A stretch of 64,000 nt of DNA. It comes from Xanthobacteraceae bacterium. GTDB taxonomy: Bacteria > Pseudomonadota > Alphaproteobacteria > Rhizobiales > Xanthobacteraceae. The position numbers were made by a program, and so were the translations under genes. Every line of letters begins with the position of its first letter. Within the stretch, counting starts at the first letter, position 1. Of the stretch, positions 25,374-32,985 are shown piece after piece. Below the pieces are notes generated by a model. The model was not told the DNA's origin and searched no databases. It saw only the letters and a program-made list of their open reading frames with translations. Location: assembly GCA_019746355.1 (NCBI GenBank), contig JAIESC010000209.1:1-64000 (forward strand), in the 5' to 3' direction.

Positions 25374-25403
25374 TTGACTGATACGCGTTGCGTATCACAT
25401 ACT
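25374..25403 (+). promoter_or_regulatory. higBA promoter with overlapping palindromic operator
   Basis: TTGACT (25374-25379) as -35 and CATACT (25398-25403) as -10 are 18 bases apart. Between and across them lies TGATACGC-GTT-GCGTATCA (25379-25397), a perfect 8-bp inverted repeat. The toxin ATG is at 25409, so the site is well placed for HigA autorepression. The box assignments are by eye. Confidence 0.65.
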
Positions 25404-25408
25404 ATCGT

Positions 25409-25690
25409 ATGATCCGAAGCTTTGCTGATCGAGCGACGGAACGGCTTTTCCGAAGTGGCGAATGCATTGCTCGGTGGCAGGCGTTCAAGGCAGTAGCTCT
25501 GCGCAAGCTTGATATGCTCGACGCGGCAACACGGCTGAACGACCTGACATCGCCACCGGGTAATCGGCTTGAAGCGCTTAAGGCCGATCGCAAGGGACAA
25601 CATAGCATTCGAATCAACCAGCAATGGCGCATATGCTTTCGGTGGTCCGCAGAAGGGCCGGAAGCGGTTGAGATCGTCGACTATCACTGA
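25409..25690 (+). CDS. higB: HigB-type toxin (RelE-superfamily mRNA interferase)
   Basis: 93 residues. IRSFADRATERLFRSG, ARRKLDMLDAA-like LRKLDMLDAATRLNDLTSPPGNRLEAL (about 32-58), HSIRINQQWRICFRW and VEIVDYH match the HigB branch of RelE toxins, which cleave ribosome-bound mRNA. The conserved C-terminal RINxQWRICF stretch is intact, so it should be active. It precedes its antitoxin by 12 bases, the toxin-first order typical of higBA. A palindromic operator lies immediately upstream. Confidence 0.92.
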   Translation: MIRSFADRATERLFRSGECIARWQAFKAVALRKLDMLDAATRLNDLTSPPGNRLEALKADRKGQHSIRINQQWRICFRWSAEGPEAVEIVDYH

Positions 25691-25702
25691 AGGAGATAGC
25701 AA

Positions 25703-25987
25703 ATGGCACGCGTGCGCACGCACCCCGGCGAAGTGCTTCGGGAGGAGTACCTCGGCCCTCTGGGCATGAGCGCCCGCGCGCTGGCCAGGGCGCTGGACGT
25801 GCCTGCCAATCGGCTAACCGAAATCATGCGGGAAGAACGCGATATGTCGGCGGACACAGCCATTCGGCTGGGCCGGTACTTCGGAACCGATCCTCGGTTC
25901 TGGCTGAATCTGCAGTCGGCTTATGATCTGTCCAAAGCCGAACGGAACAATGACTATTCCGGCATTCGCAAACGTACCGCAGCATAG
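25703..25987 (+). CDS. higA: HigA-type antitoxin (XRE helix-turn-helix)
   Basis: 94 residues. THPGEVLREEYLGPLGMSARALARALDVPANRLTEIMREERDMSADTAIRLGRYFG is the HigA HTH domain, followed by FWLNLQSAYDLSKAE. It neutralises HigB and represses the operon through the palindrome at 25379-25397. AAGGAG lies eight bases before its ATG, giving it a strong independent start. It ends three bases before the next gene, which may be read through. Confidence 0.93.
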   Translation: MARVRTHPGEVLREEYLGPLGMSARALARALDVPANRLTEIMREERDMSADTAIRLGRYFGTDPRFWLNLQSAYDLSKAERNNDYSGIRKRTAA

Positions 25988-25989
25988 CC

Positions 25990-26523
25990 ATGGCCCGCAT
26001 TTCATACGTCGAGGAAAAAGACCATCCCGAGCTTGCGGCCGACATCGCCAAGATCAAGGGCGCACGCGGCGGGCTGATCAACATCTACAAGCTCCTGCTG
26101 CACTCGCCCACGGTCACCATGACTTGGTTCGAGCACATCGGCGCGATCCGCTGGAAAACCAAGCTCACGCCGCGGCTGCGCGAGATCGCCATCGTCCGCG
26201 TGGCGCAGGCGGCGAAGTACGCCTATGCGCTGAACCAGCACGTGCCGCACATCGCCGTGCCCGATGGGGTAAGCCTCGAGGAATGCGAGGCGCTGAAGGA
26301 TTGGAAGCCTTCGAAATTTTTCAACGAGGCCGAGCGTGCCACGTTGGCTTATGTTGACGCGATGATCGCCGGCCCGGAAGTGCCGGACGACATCTTCAAT
26401 GCCATTCGCACGCACTACAACGAGCGCGAGATTGTCGAGCTCACGGTGCTGGTCGGCACCTATCTGATGCACAACCGCGTGTTCACGGCGCTCAGGGTTG
26501 ACGTCGAGGCGAAGAAGTCCTGA
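25990..26523 (+). CDS. Carboxymuconolactone decarboxylase family protein
   Basis: 177 residues, all-helical. HSPTVTMTWFEHIGAIRWKTKLTPRLREIAIVRVAQAAKYAYALNQHVPHIA (about 37-88) is the AhpD/CMD core, and IVELTVLVGTYLMHNRVFTALRVD the C-terminal helix. The redox CxxC of AhpD is absent, as in the decarboxylase-like branch. It sits directly after higA and before a 2-hydroxyacid dehydrogenase and a Bug receptor in one tight same-strand run, suggesting a small catabolic unit. Exact reaction unknown. Confidence 0.85.
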   Translation: MARISYVEEKDHPELAADIAKIKGARGGLINIYKLLLHSPTVTMTWFEHIGAIRWKTKLTPRLREIAIVRVAQAAKYAYALNQHVPHIAVPDGVSLEECEALKDWKPSKFFNEAERATLAYVDAMIAGPEVPDDIFNAIRTHYNEREIVELTVLVGTYLMHNRVFTALRVDVEAKKS

Positions 26524-26527
26524 CGCA

Positions 26528-27613
26528 GTGCCTCCGTCCCCTGTCATCGTCGTTGAGGATGATCCGTTCACGCGGCTCATTCCGATCGTGCTCGATCCGA
26601 ACGCCAGCGAGCAACGGCGCTTGGCGTTCGCCGATTTCATGTCGACGGACGAACCTGATTTCGCCGGCTGGTGCGCGCGGGTGCGGAACGCCGCGGGCAG
26701 CCTTTATCCCGCCGAGGTGAGAATGGTCGCCTCGGAAGAGGAAATGCGCGCCAATCTCAAGGATTGCGTGGCATTGGTCGTGGAATCATTTCGCGTCGGC
26801 CAGGACGAATTTGCCATCGCGCCCAACCTCAAGGTGCTGCAGAAATTCGGCACCGGGCTTCGCAACATCGACGTTGTCGCCTGCGCGGCGAGCCGCGTGA
26901 AGCTCCTGACGCTGCGCCGCCGCGCCAACATGTCGTGCGCCGAGCACGCCTTCGGGCTGATGCTGATGCTGGCGCGTAAGCTCGACGAGCTCGATGGGGT
27001 GGTCACCATCGAGCGCATCAAGGCGAAGCAAGGCACGTACAAGCCGTACGACCGTCGCCACACGCCGGGCGGCAACTTCGTCCGCCTGGGCGGCACCCGC
27101 GCGCTGAACGGTGCGACCATCGGCGTCATTGGCCTCGGCGAGATCGGGCGCGAGATTGCGATCCGCGCCAGGGCCTTTGCCATGAACGTGCTTTATTATC
27201 AGCGCACGCGCGCGCCGGAGAGCGAGGAGCGCGAGCTAGGCGCGCGCTATGCGCCGCTTGCGACGCTGCTCGCCGAAAGCGACTGGATCGTGCCGCAGCT
27301 TCCGACATTGCCTTCGACGCGCGACATCCTCGGCCGGGCGGAATTCGCGCAAATGAAGCGCAGCGCATTCCTGGTCAATGTCGCCAACGCTCCGATCGTC
27401 AACCGCGAGGCCCTGATCGAGGCCTTGCGCTCCGGGCAAATCGCTGGTGCCGCGCTCGACATCCACTACAGGGAGCCGGTGCCCGACGACGACGAGCTGT
27501 TGTCGCTCGACAACCTGATCCTGACGCCGCGCATGGCCGGCTCGCCACGCTTCAACGGGCTGAACGATTTCGAAGACCTCATCACAGGCCTCGCCCGGGA
27601 GCTCGCCGCATGA
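26528..27613 (+). CDS. D-isomer-specific 2-hydroxyacid dehydrogenase family, atypical active site
   Basis: 361 residues from the GTG four bases after the previous stop. The Rossmann motif GVIGLGEIGREIAIRA and the family layout (KFGTGLRNIDV, ANMSCAEHAFGLMLMLAR, GAALDIHYREP) are clear. Of the catalytic trio Arg-Glu-His, only Glu316 (REP) is kept: the Arg of the usual NxxRG motif is Asn287 (NVANAPIV) and the His of PHxxG is Arg335 (TPRMAG). It may be a lyase, a changed-specificity oxidoreductase or inactive. Its stop overlaps the ATG of the Bug gene. Confidence 0.82.
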   Translation: MPPSPVIVVEDDPFTRLIPIVLDPNASEQRRLAFADFMSTDEPDFAGWCARVRNAAGSLYPAEVRMVASEEEMRANLKDCVALVVESFRVGQDEFAIAPNLKVLQKFGTGLRNIDVVACAASRVKLLTLRRRANMSCAEHAFGLMLMLARKLDELDGVVTIERIKAKQGTYKPYDRRHTPGGNFVRLGGTRALNGATIGVIGLGEIGREIAIRARAFAMNVLYYQRTRAPESEERELGARYAPLATLLAESDWIVPQLPTLPSTRDILGRAEFAQMKRSAFLVNVANAPIVNREALIEALRSGQIAGAALDIHYREPVPDDDELLSLDNLILTPRMAGSPRFNGLNDFEDLITGLARELAA

Positions 27614-28584
27614 CCCGGATCGCACTGGCGCTGGTGGGACTGGTCGCGGCGTGGGCGACGCCCGCGCTCGCCCAGTCCGATGCGAGCTATCCCGACCGCC
27701 CGGTCCGCCTGATCGTGCCGTTCCCCGCCGGCTCCGCGACCGACATCGTCAGCCGCATCATGGCGCAGAAGTTCTCGACGAGGCTCGGCCAGCAGTTCGT
27801 GGTCGAGAACCGGCCCGGTGCAAGCGGCAACCTCGGCGCCGACATGGTCGCCAAGGCCGCACCGGACGGCTACACCATGGGGCTCATTACCGCGAGCACG
27901 CACGGCGTCGCGCCCGCGCTCGGCACCAAGCTGCCCTACGACACGGTGAACGATTTCAAGCCGGTCTCCATGATCGGCGCGGCGCCCTATGTGCTGGTGC
28001 TCTATCCGGGCATCCCGGCCAAGAGCATCGCCGAGCTGATTGCACTGGCGAAGACCAAGCCCGGCCAGCTCAATTACGGCTCGGCGGGTCTCGCGAGCCT
28101 CGCGCATCTCGCTGCGGCGCTGTTCGCCAATGACTCGAGCATCGAGCTCACCCACGTCCCCTACAAGAGCTCGGCGCAGTCCTCGATCGACATCATGACC
28201 GGCCGCCTCGACATGCAGTTCGCGACCGTCGGACCGACGCTGGAGAATATCCGCGAGGGCAAGCTCCGGGCGCTGGCCACGACCGGCCGCAAGCGTGTGT
28301 CGTCGCTGCCGGACGTGCCGACCATGATGCAAGCCGGCGTGAAGGATTACGACGTCGCGCTCTGGATCGCCTATGTCATGCCCGCCGGCACGCCCGACGC
28401 CATCATCGCCAAGCTCAACCGCGCGATGACTGACATTCTCAAGGAGACCGACGTGGTCGAGAACTTGCAAAAGCAGGGTTTCGATCCGGACCCAGGCGCG
28501 CCCGGCGCGGTGACGTCGCGTATCCGCAACGAAACCGAGAAGTGGCGCGCGCTGGTGGCGAAGACCGGCATCAAGCCGGAGTGA
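27610..28584 (+). CDS. Bug/TctC-family solute receptor
   Basis: 324 residues. Signal peptide (about 1-21, ending ALAQ), then VRLIVPFPAGSATDIVSRI, VVENRPGASGNLG, LNYGSAGLASLAHLAAALF, HVPYKSSAQ and LPDVPTMMQAGV. The ATG overlaps the stop of the dehydrogenase as ATGA, so the two are translationally coupled and probably serve one substrate, which this receptor would bind in the periplasm. No TctAB pair near. Confidence 0.92.
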   Translation: MTRIALALVGLVAAWATPALAQSDASYPDRPVRLIVPFPAGSATDIVSRIMAQKFSTRLGQQFVVENRPGASGNLGADMVAKAAPDGYTMGLITASTHGVAPALGTKLPYDTVNDFKPVSMIGAAPYVLVLYPGIPAKSIAELIALAKTKPGQLNYGSAGLASLAHLAAALFANDSSIELTHVPYKSSAQSSIDIMTGRLDMQFATVGPTLENIREGKLRALATTGRKRVSSLPDVPTMMQAGVKDYDVALWIAYVMPAGTPDAIIAKLNRAMTDILKETDVVENLQKQGFDPDPGAPGAVTSRIRNETEKWRALVAKTGIKPE

Positions 28585-28688
28585 TCAGACAGAGCAGTCG
28601 CTTGGCGGTCCCGCCGCCTGCAACCCAGGTTGCGCCGCGCCATCCTCGCACCGATGCCTTCGGCGCGCGGGGTTGACTCCTGCACAAT

Positions 28689-28703
28689 GTTCTCTATTTG
28701 TTC
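28689..28703 (+). promoter_or_regulatory. LexA-type box (GTTC-N7-GTTC)
   Basis: GTTCTCTATTTGTTC fits the alphaproteobacterial LexA operator, a direct repeat GTTC-N7-GTTC (GAAC-N7-GAAC on the other strand). It lies in an AT-rich patch about 100 bases after the Bug receptor stop and directly before the hairpin-rich stretch that starts near 28770. The motif is short, so a chance match cannot be excluded. Confidence 0.5.
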
Positions 28704-28769
28704 TATTCATCCTGCTTAGTTGAGGAGCCCAACCGGTGGGAACCATTGGCAGAAGCAGGAGCGGTGCCT

Positions 28770-29065
28770 GCGCGTCCGGCCGATCCAACCGGACTCTCGG
28801 GGCGCCTCGGGACCCCGCCTCGCGGGCACTACGACCCGCGCGCAGGGAGCTCTGCTGGACTGCCGGGTGAAAGCGCCAGTAACCCGGCAGGGAAGCGCGG
28901 CCTGAGGTGTGTGAGGCGAGGCCTCACGAAAACACCGTGGTGGAGCGCCGCAAGGCGCGCCGGCCCGCGTCATGGGCCGGCAGTCCCTTCCGTTGAAGGG
29001 ACTGGCCTGACCGCAAGGTGGCCACCGGGTGCGGCGGTTTCCGCACCAGCGCTTTTCGGCGCTTC
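28770..29065 (+). ncRNA. Candidate structured RNA: eight consecutive hairpins
   Basis: No convincing protein is encoded here, but the sequence folds on paper into a chain of stems: GTCCGG/CCGGAC (28774/28794), CTGCCGGGT/ACCCGGCAG (28860/28890), GGTGT-GTGAGGC/GCCTCAC-ACACC (28906/28936), GCGCC-gcaa-GGCGC (28945/28958), CCGGCCC/GGGCCGG (28960/28980), a perfect 10-bp CAGTCCCTTC/GAAGGGACTG (28981/29004), ACC-gcaa-GGT inside GGCC/GGCC (29004/29023), GGTGCGG/CCGCACC (29028/29047) and AGCGC/GCGCT (29048/29063). Two loops are GCAA tetraloops. It follows a LexA-type box. It may be a repeated element rather than a transcribed RNA; strand is assumed. Confidence 0.4.
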
Positions 29066-29192
29066 ACCCTCCTCGAATTATTTCGAGCGGGCATGAACGA
29101 ACGGCGGCCGGGTGCCGATGATTTCCCGGAGCGCTGACGCATGTTCGCCGGGCTGTTTGACAGCGTGAATCTGGACTGCACGCGAGGCCGCC

Positions 29193-29263
29193 GTAGCCCG
29201 CATGGAGCGAAGCGGAATGCGGGACGACCCATCCCGGATTTCGCATCGCTCCATCCGGGCTAC
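29193..29263. repeat. Rhizobial-type inverted repeat, GTAGCCC...GGGCTAC
   Basis: The unit begins GTAGCCCGCATGGAGCGAAG and ends CATCCGGGCTAC, with inverted ends and an internal GGAGCGAAGCG/CGCATCGCTCC pairing. I recognise this as a common intergenic repeat of Bradyrhizobium relatives. No gene is seen. Confidence 0.6.
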
Positions 29264-29285
29264 CCACGTGCAACACGGCAGCGTC

Positions 29286-29423
29286 GTAGGGTAGGCCAAG
29301 GCGCGCACCAGCGCGTTTACGCGCGTCTTCGACGCGCTATGGCCGGGCCCACGCATTCTTGCGCGACGCGAAGACGTGGGCATAGGCGAGCGAAGCGACG
29401 CCGCTTCGCGGCTTTGACCCTAC
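29286..29423. repeat. Second intergenic inverted repeat, GTAGGGT...ACCCTAC
   Basis: About 138 bases bounded by GTAGGGTAGGCCAAGGCGCG and TTTGACCCTAC, with inner CCCACGCATTCTTGCG and CGAAGACGTGGGC arms that pair. It also resembles widespread rhizobial intergenic repeats. The 883-base gap 28585-29467 is thus filled by a LexA-type box, the hairpin array and these two repeats. Confidence 0.55.
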
Positions 29424-29467
29424 GTTTTCGATGAATGTTCTTGGGCTCGACGGATAGAGTATGCGCC

Positions 29468-30850
29468 ATGAACGCCCTGCTAACTCTTGCCGCGCTGTGG
29501 CGCGATCTCGGCCTCCCGGCCGGCGCGCTCGATCATGTTTCGCTGACCGGAGGCGATCCGGCGCTGCCATCATCATTCCACGTCGGCAAAATGGCGCAGG
29601 TGAGCATTGCGGCGGCTGCGCTTGCAGCGGCGGAGCTGCATCGCCACCGCACCGGACGAATGCAACGCGTGACGGTGGACTGCCGCAATGCCGCGGTCGA
29701 ATTCCGCAGCGAGCGCTATTGCCGTGTCGACGGCAAGGAGCCGCCCGAGGAATGGGACAAGATCGCCGGCGCCTATCGCTGCGGGGACGGCGGCTGGGTC
29801 AGGCTGCACACCAACTTTCCGCATCATCGCGACGGCGTGCTCAAGCTCCTGAACTGCGCCTATGACCGCAAGGCGGTCGGCGACGCACTGCAAGGCTGGA
29901 CCGCGGAGAAATTCGAGGACGCCGCGGCGGCGGCAGGCCTCGTCGTCGCCAAGGCCCGCACCTTCGCCGAATGGGATGCGCATCCGCACGGCCGGGCGGT
30001 GCCGGCGCTGCCGCTGATCTCGATCGAGCGGATCGGCGACGGGCCGAAGCTGGAGTTGCACGCAGGCCATCGCCCGCTCGAAGGCATCCGCGTGATGGAA
30101 ATGACGCGGGTGCTCGCAGGCCCGATCTGCGGTCGGGCGCTCGCCGCGCACGGCTCGGACAGTTTGCGGCTGATCTCGCCCCGCCTGCCGACCATCGAGA
30201 CCGCCGACATCGACACCGGCCGCGGCAAGCGCTCGGCCCATCTCGATCTCGCGACCGGGCAAGGCACCGCCGATTTCCGCGCTCTGCTCTCGGATTGCGA
30301 GGTGTTCGTCCAGTCCTATCGGCCGGGCGCGCTGGCCCGGCGCGGCTTCGGCCCGGCGGAGGCCGCGGCGCTGCGCCCAGGCATCATCTACGTATCGCTG
30401 TCGGCTTACGGTCACGCCGGGCCCTGGGCGGAGCGGCGCGGCTTCGACAGCCTGGTGCAGACCTCGACCGGACTGAACCTCGCCGAGGCCTGGGCCGCCG
30501 GCGAGACCAATCCGCGGCCCCTGCCCTGCCAGGCGATCGACCACGCCACGGGCTACCTGATGGCACTCGGCGCGCTGACGGCACTCATCCGCCGCACGGA
30601 AGAGGGCGGAAGCTGGCTCGTGCGCGTCTCGCTCGCCCGGACGCAATGGTGGCTGCGGCAGATGGGCCGCGTGGCGGACGGCTTTGCCTGCAGCGATCCC
30701 AGGCTCGAGGACATCGGCGATCGCATCGAAACCTCGGCGTCCGGCTACGGCTCGCTCGCCGCGGTCCGGCATTCGGCGGAGCTCACGGAAACGCCGGCCC
30801 GCTGGGAGCGCCCGTCGTCGCCGTACGGGACGCATCCTGCCCGTTGGTGA
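29468..30850 (+). CDS. CaiB/BaiF-like protein with swapped half order
   Basis: 460 residues. From about residue 204 it reads like the start of a CaiB protein (LEGIRVMEMTRVLAGPICGRALAAHGSD), continuing through RRGFGP, YVSLSAYGHAGPWAERRGFDSLVQ with the catalytic-position Asp, to ALTALIRRTEEGGSWLVRVSLARTQWWL. Residues 1-200, however, resemble the later part of a CaiB protein (AALAAAELHRHRTGRMQRVTVD, GAYRCGDGGWVRLHTNFPHHRDGVLKLLN, FEDAAAAAGLVVAKARTFAEWDAHPHGRA). The order of the two halves is therefore reversed relative to the paralogues at 17579 and 24176, with the junction segment present twice. Probable CoA-transferase or derived binding protein. Confidence 0.8.
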   Translation: MNALLTLAALWRDLGLPAGALDHVSLTGGDPALPSSFHVGKMAQVSIAAAALAAAELHRHRTGRMQRVTVDCRNAAVEFRSERYCRVDGKEPPEEWDKIAGAYRCGDGGWVRLHTNFPHHRDGVLKLLNCAYDRKAVGDALQGWTAEKFEDAAAAAGLVVAKARTFAEWDAHPHGRAVPALPLISIERIGDGPKLELHAGHRPLEGIRVMEMTRVLAGPICGRALAAHGSDSLRLISPRLPTIETADIDTGRGKRSAHLDLATGQGTADFRALLSDCEVFVQSYRPGALARRGFGPAEAAALRPGIIYVSLSAYGHAGPWAERRGFDSLVQTSTGLNLAEAWAAGETNPRPLPCQAIDHATGYLMALGALTALIRRTEEGGSWLVRVSLARTQWWLRQMGRVADGFACSDPRLEDIGDRIETSASGYGSLAAVRHSAELTETPARWERPSSPYGTHPARW

Positions 30851-30923
30851 TTCCCCGCGGGCGTACTAAGACCTAGCGGCGCTTCCCGCGCCGACCGCGT
30901 TCGCAGCGGTAGAAAGGCGTTCC

Positions 30924-32273
30924 ATGCCCACCGGCACCATCGACTCCGCGATCTTCAAGGACATCTTCGGCACCGAGGCCATGCGGCAGGTGTGGTCCGA
31001 CGGCAACCGCATCCAGAAGTATCTCGACTTCGAGGCCGGCCTTGCGCGGGCGCAAGCGCGGCTCGGCATCATCCCGCAGGAGGCCTGCGACGAGATCCTC
31101 AAGCACGTGAAGTTCGAGCAATACGACATCGAGAAGCTGAAGAAGGAGACCGAGCGCATCGGCTATCCGGTGCTGCCGGTCGTGGCCCAGCTCGTCAAGC
31201 TCTGCAAGGGCGGCCTCGGCGAATGGTGCCACTGGGGCGCGACCACCCAGGACATCACCGACAGCGCGACCATCATGCAGATCCGCGAAGGCCTCGCGAT
31301 CATCGAGAAGGACATCAACGACATTTCCGACGCGCTCGCTGCGCTCGCCAAAAAGCACCGCGACACCGTCATGGCCGGCCGCAGCAACCTGCAGCAGGCG
31401 GTGCCGATCACCTTCGGCTACAAGTGCGCGACCTATCTCGCCGCGTTCGAACGCCACAAGCAGCGGCTGCAGCAGCTCAAGGAACGCACCTTCGTGTTCG
31501 AGTTCGGCGGCGCGGCCGGCACGCTGTCGTCGCTCGGCAAGGACGGGCTTCGCACCCAGGTCGAGCTCGCCAAGGAGCTGAACCTCGCCCAGCCGGAGAT
31601 CGCCTGGCACACGGTGCACGACCGCATCGCCGAGGTCGGCTGCTTCCTCGGCCTCGTCACCGGCATCTGCAACAAGATCGCCTATGACGTGAAGCTGATG
31701 ATGCAGACCGAGGTGGAGGAGGTCTACGAGCCGTTCCACGAGGGCCGCGGCTCGTCCTCGACCATGCCGCAGAAGCGCAACCCGATCTCCTGCGTCTACA
31801 TCACCGCGCAGACCGGCGTGGTGCGCTCGCAGGTGATGGCGCTGCTGAATGCGATGGAGCAGGACCACGAGCGCGCCACCGGCCAGTGGGAGATCGAGTG
31901 GATCGTGCTGCCGGAGATTTTCGTGCTCACCGCCGGCTGCCTCGCGCAGACCAAGTTCCTGGTCTCGGGCCTGCAGGTCGACGAGAAGAAGATGCGGGCG
32001 AACCTCGACATCACCAAGGGCCTGATTGTCTCGGAAGCCGTGATGATGGGGCTCGGGCCGCATCTCGGCCGGCAATACGCCCACGATCTCGTCTACGACA
32101 TCTGCCGCAAGGTCGTCGCCACCGGCCGGCCACTGGCGGACCTGCTCGCCGAGAACAAGGAGATTTCGAAACACATGACCAAAGCCGAGCTGCAGCAGCT
32201 CTGCGACCCGGCCAACTACCTCGGCCAGGCCGGCGAGATGGTCGACCGCGTTCTGGCGCTGCGGCAGCGGTGA
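30924..32273 (+). CDS. Adenylosuccinate lyase/3-carboxymuconate cycloisomerase family lyase
   Basis: 449 residues of the fumarase/aspartase superfamily. WCHWGATTQDITDSA (about 97-111) holds the catalytic His region, LSSLGKDG and EIAWHTVHDRIAE the middle motif, and GRGSSSTMPQKRNPIS (about 273-288) is the family signature loop with the catalytic Ser. The TTQD pattern and length fit the PurB/PcaB-like branch that eliminates fumarate or lactonises muconates. A purB housekeeping role is less likely in this catabolic setting. Alone between a CaiB-like gene and the coxG set. Confidence 0.85.
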   Translation: MPTGTIDSAIFKDIFGTEAMRQVWSDGNRIQKYLDFEAGLARAQARLGIIPQEACDEILKHVKFEQYDIEKLKKETERIGYPVLPVVAQLVKLCKGGLGEWCHWGATTQDITDSATIMQIREGLAIIEKDINDISDALAALAKKHRDTVMAGRSNLQQAVPITFGYKCATYLAAFERHKQRLQQLKERTFVFEFGGAAGTLSSLGKDGLRTQVELAKELNLAQPEIAWHTVHDRIAEVGCFLGLVTGICNKIAYDVKLMMQTEVEEVYEPFHEGRGSSSTMPQKRNPISCVYITAQTGVVRSQVMALLNAMEQDHERATGQWEIEWIVLPEIFVLTAGCLAQTKFLVSGLQVDEKKMRANLDITKGLIVSEAVMMGLGPHLGRQYAHDLVYDICRKVVATGRPLADLLAENKEISKHMTKAELQQLCDPANYLGQAGEMVDRVLALRQR

Positions 32274-32289
32274 CGCTTGCCGTTTTGGC

Positions 32290-32398
32290 ACCGCCGTCAT
32301 TCCGGGGCGGCGCGAAGCGCCGAGCCCGGAATCCATACTCCGCAGCAGTGGTTATGGATTCCGGGCTCGCTCGCTTACGCGAGCGCCCCGGAATGACG
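32290..32398. repeat. BIME-like inverted repeat pair
   Basis: GTCATTCCGGGGCGGCGCG and GCGCCCCGGAATGACG bound the unit, and inner arms CCCGGAATCCATA (about 32328) and TATGGATTCCGGGC (about 32354) pair. The layout, two facing REP-like hairpins, is typical of rhizobial intergenic repeats. It occupies most of the gap before coxG; the rest holds nothing recognisable. Confidence 0.7.
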
Positions 32399-32526
32399 CC
32401 GGTGGTCAAAGCAAACAGCCAAACGTGCGGCAATTGGTGCCATGCGCCAAGCGCCGGTCCCGGCGTTTGACCTCGCCCGCCGTATGCGCTTTTCTTTGCC
32501 TCCAATTCCAGGGTTTCGCGTATCCC

Positions 32527-32985
32527 ATGAATGTTTCAGGCGAATTCACCGTCAACGCGCCGCGTGACGTGGTCTACAAGACGCTTCGTGATGCGAGCTC
32601 GTTCGTCCGCTTCGTCGACGGCGTGCAGGATCTGAAGGAAATCGATCCGACCCACTACGAGGCCGTGTTCGAGACCCGCGTCGCCTACCTCAAGTTCAAG
32701 TTCAACGTGACGGTCGAGGTCACCCGCGCCGAGGAGCCGTCCGCGATCGAGGCCAAGATCGAGGGCACGCCGCTCGGCTTGGTCGGGCGCCTCACCGCGA
32801 AATCGATCACAAAGCTCGAGGACGCGGGCAACGAGACCAAGGTCACCTATTCCGTCGAGTCCACCCTGGCCGGAAAGCTCGGCAGCATCGGCCAGCCGGT
32901 CCTGCGCGCCAAAGCCAAGGACATGGAAAAGCAATTCGCGACCCGGCTGCGCGCCGCGTTCGCGGAAAAACCCGCAGGAGGATAA
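32527..32985 (+). CDS. coxG: CoxG-like SRPBCC protein
   Basis: 152 residues. NVSGEFTVNAPRDVVYKTLRDASSFVRFVDGVQDLKEID and the IEGTPLGLVGRLTAKSITKLEDAGNETKVTYSVESTLAGKLGSIGQPVLRAKAKDMEKQF region are those of CO-dehydrogenase subunit G (SRPBCC fold). CoxG proteins help recruit or mature molybdenum hydroxylases; the C-terminal membrane helix of longer CoxG proteins is absent here. It abuts the FAD-subunit gene with no gap and opens the four-gene set. Confidence 0.88.
   Translation: MNVSGEFTVNAPRDVVYKTLRDASSFVRFVDGVQDLKEIDPTHYEAVFETRVAYLKFKFNVTVEVTRAEEPSAIEAKIEGTPLGLVGRLTAKSITKLEDAGNETKVTYSVESTLAGKLGSIGQPVLRAKAKDMEKQFATRLRAAFAEKPAGG

Noticed and set aside
28860..29063. CRISPR-like repeat array
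   Set aside because: The stems differ from one another in sequence and length; there is no constant repeat with spacers and no cas gene.
28698..29096. 132-residue frame over the hairpin array
   Set aside because: It starts at TTG without a binding site, is Pro/Arg/Gly-rich without a family pattern, and the DNA is better explained by consecutive inverted repeats.
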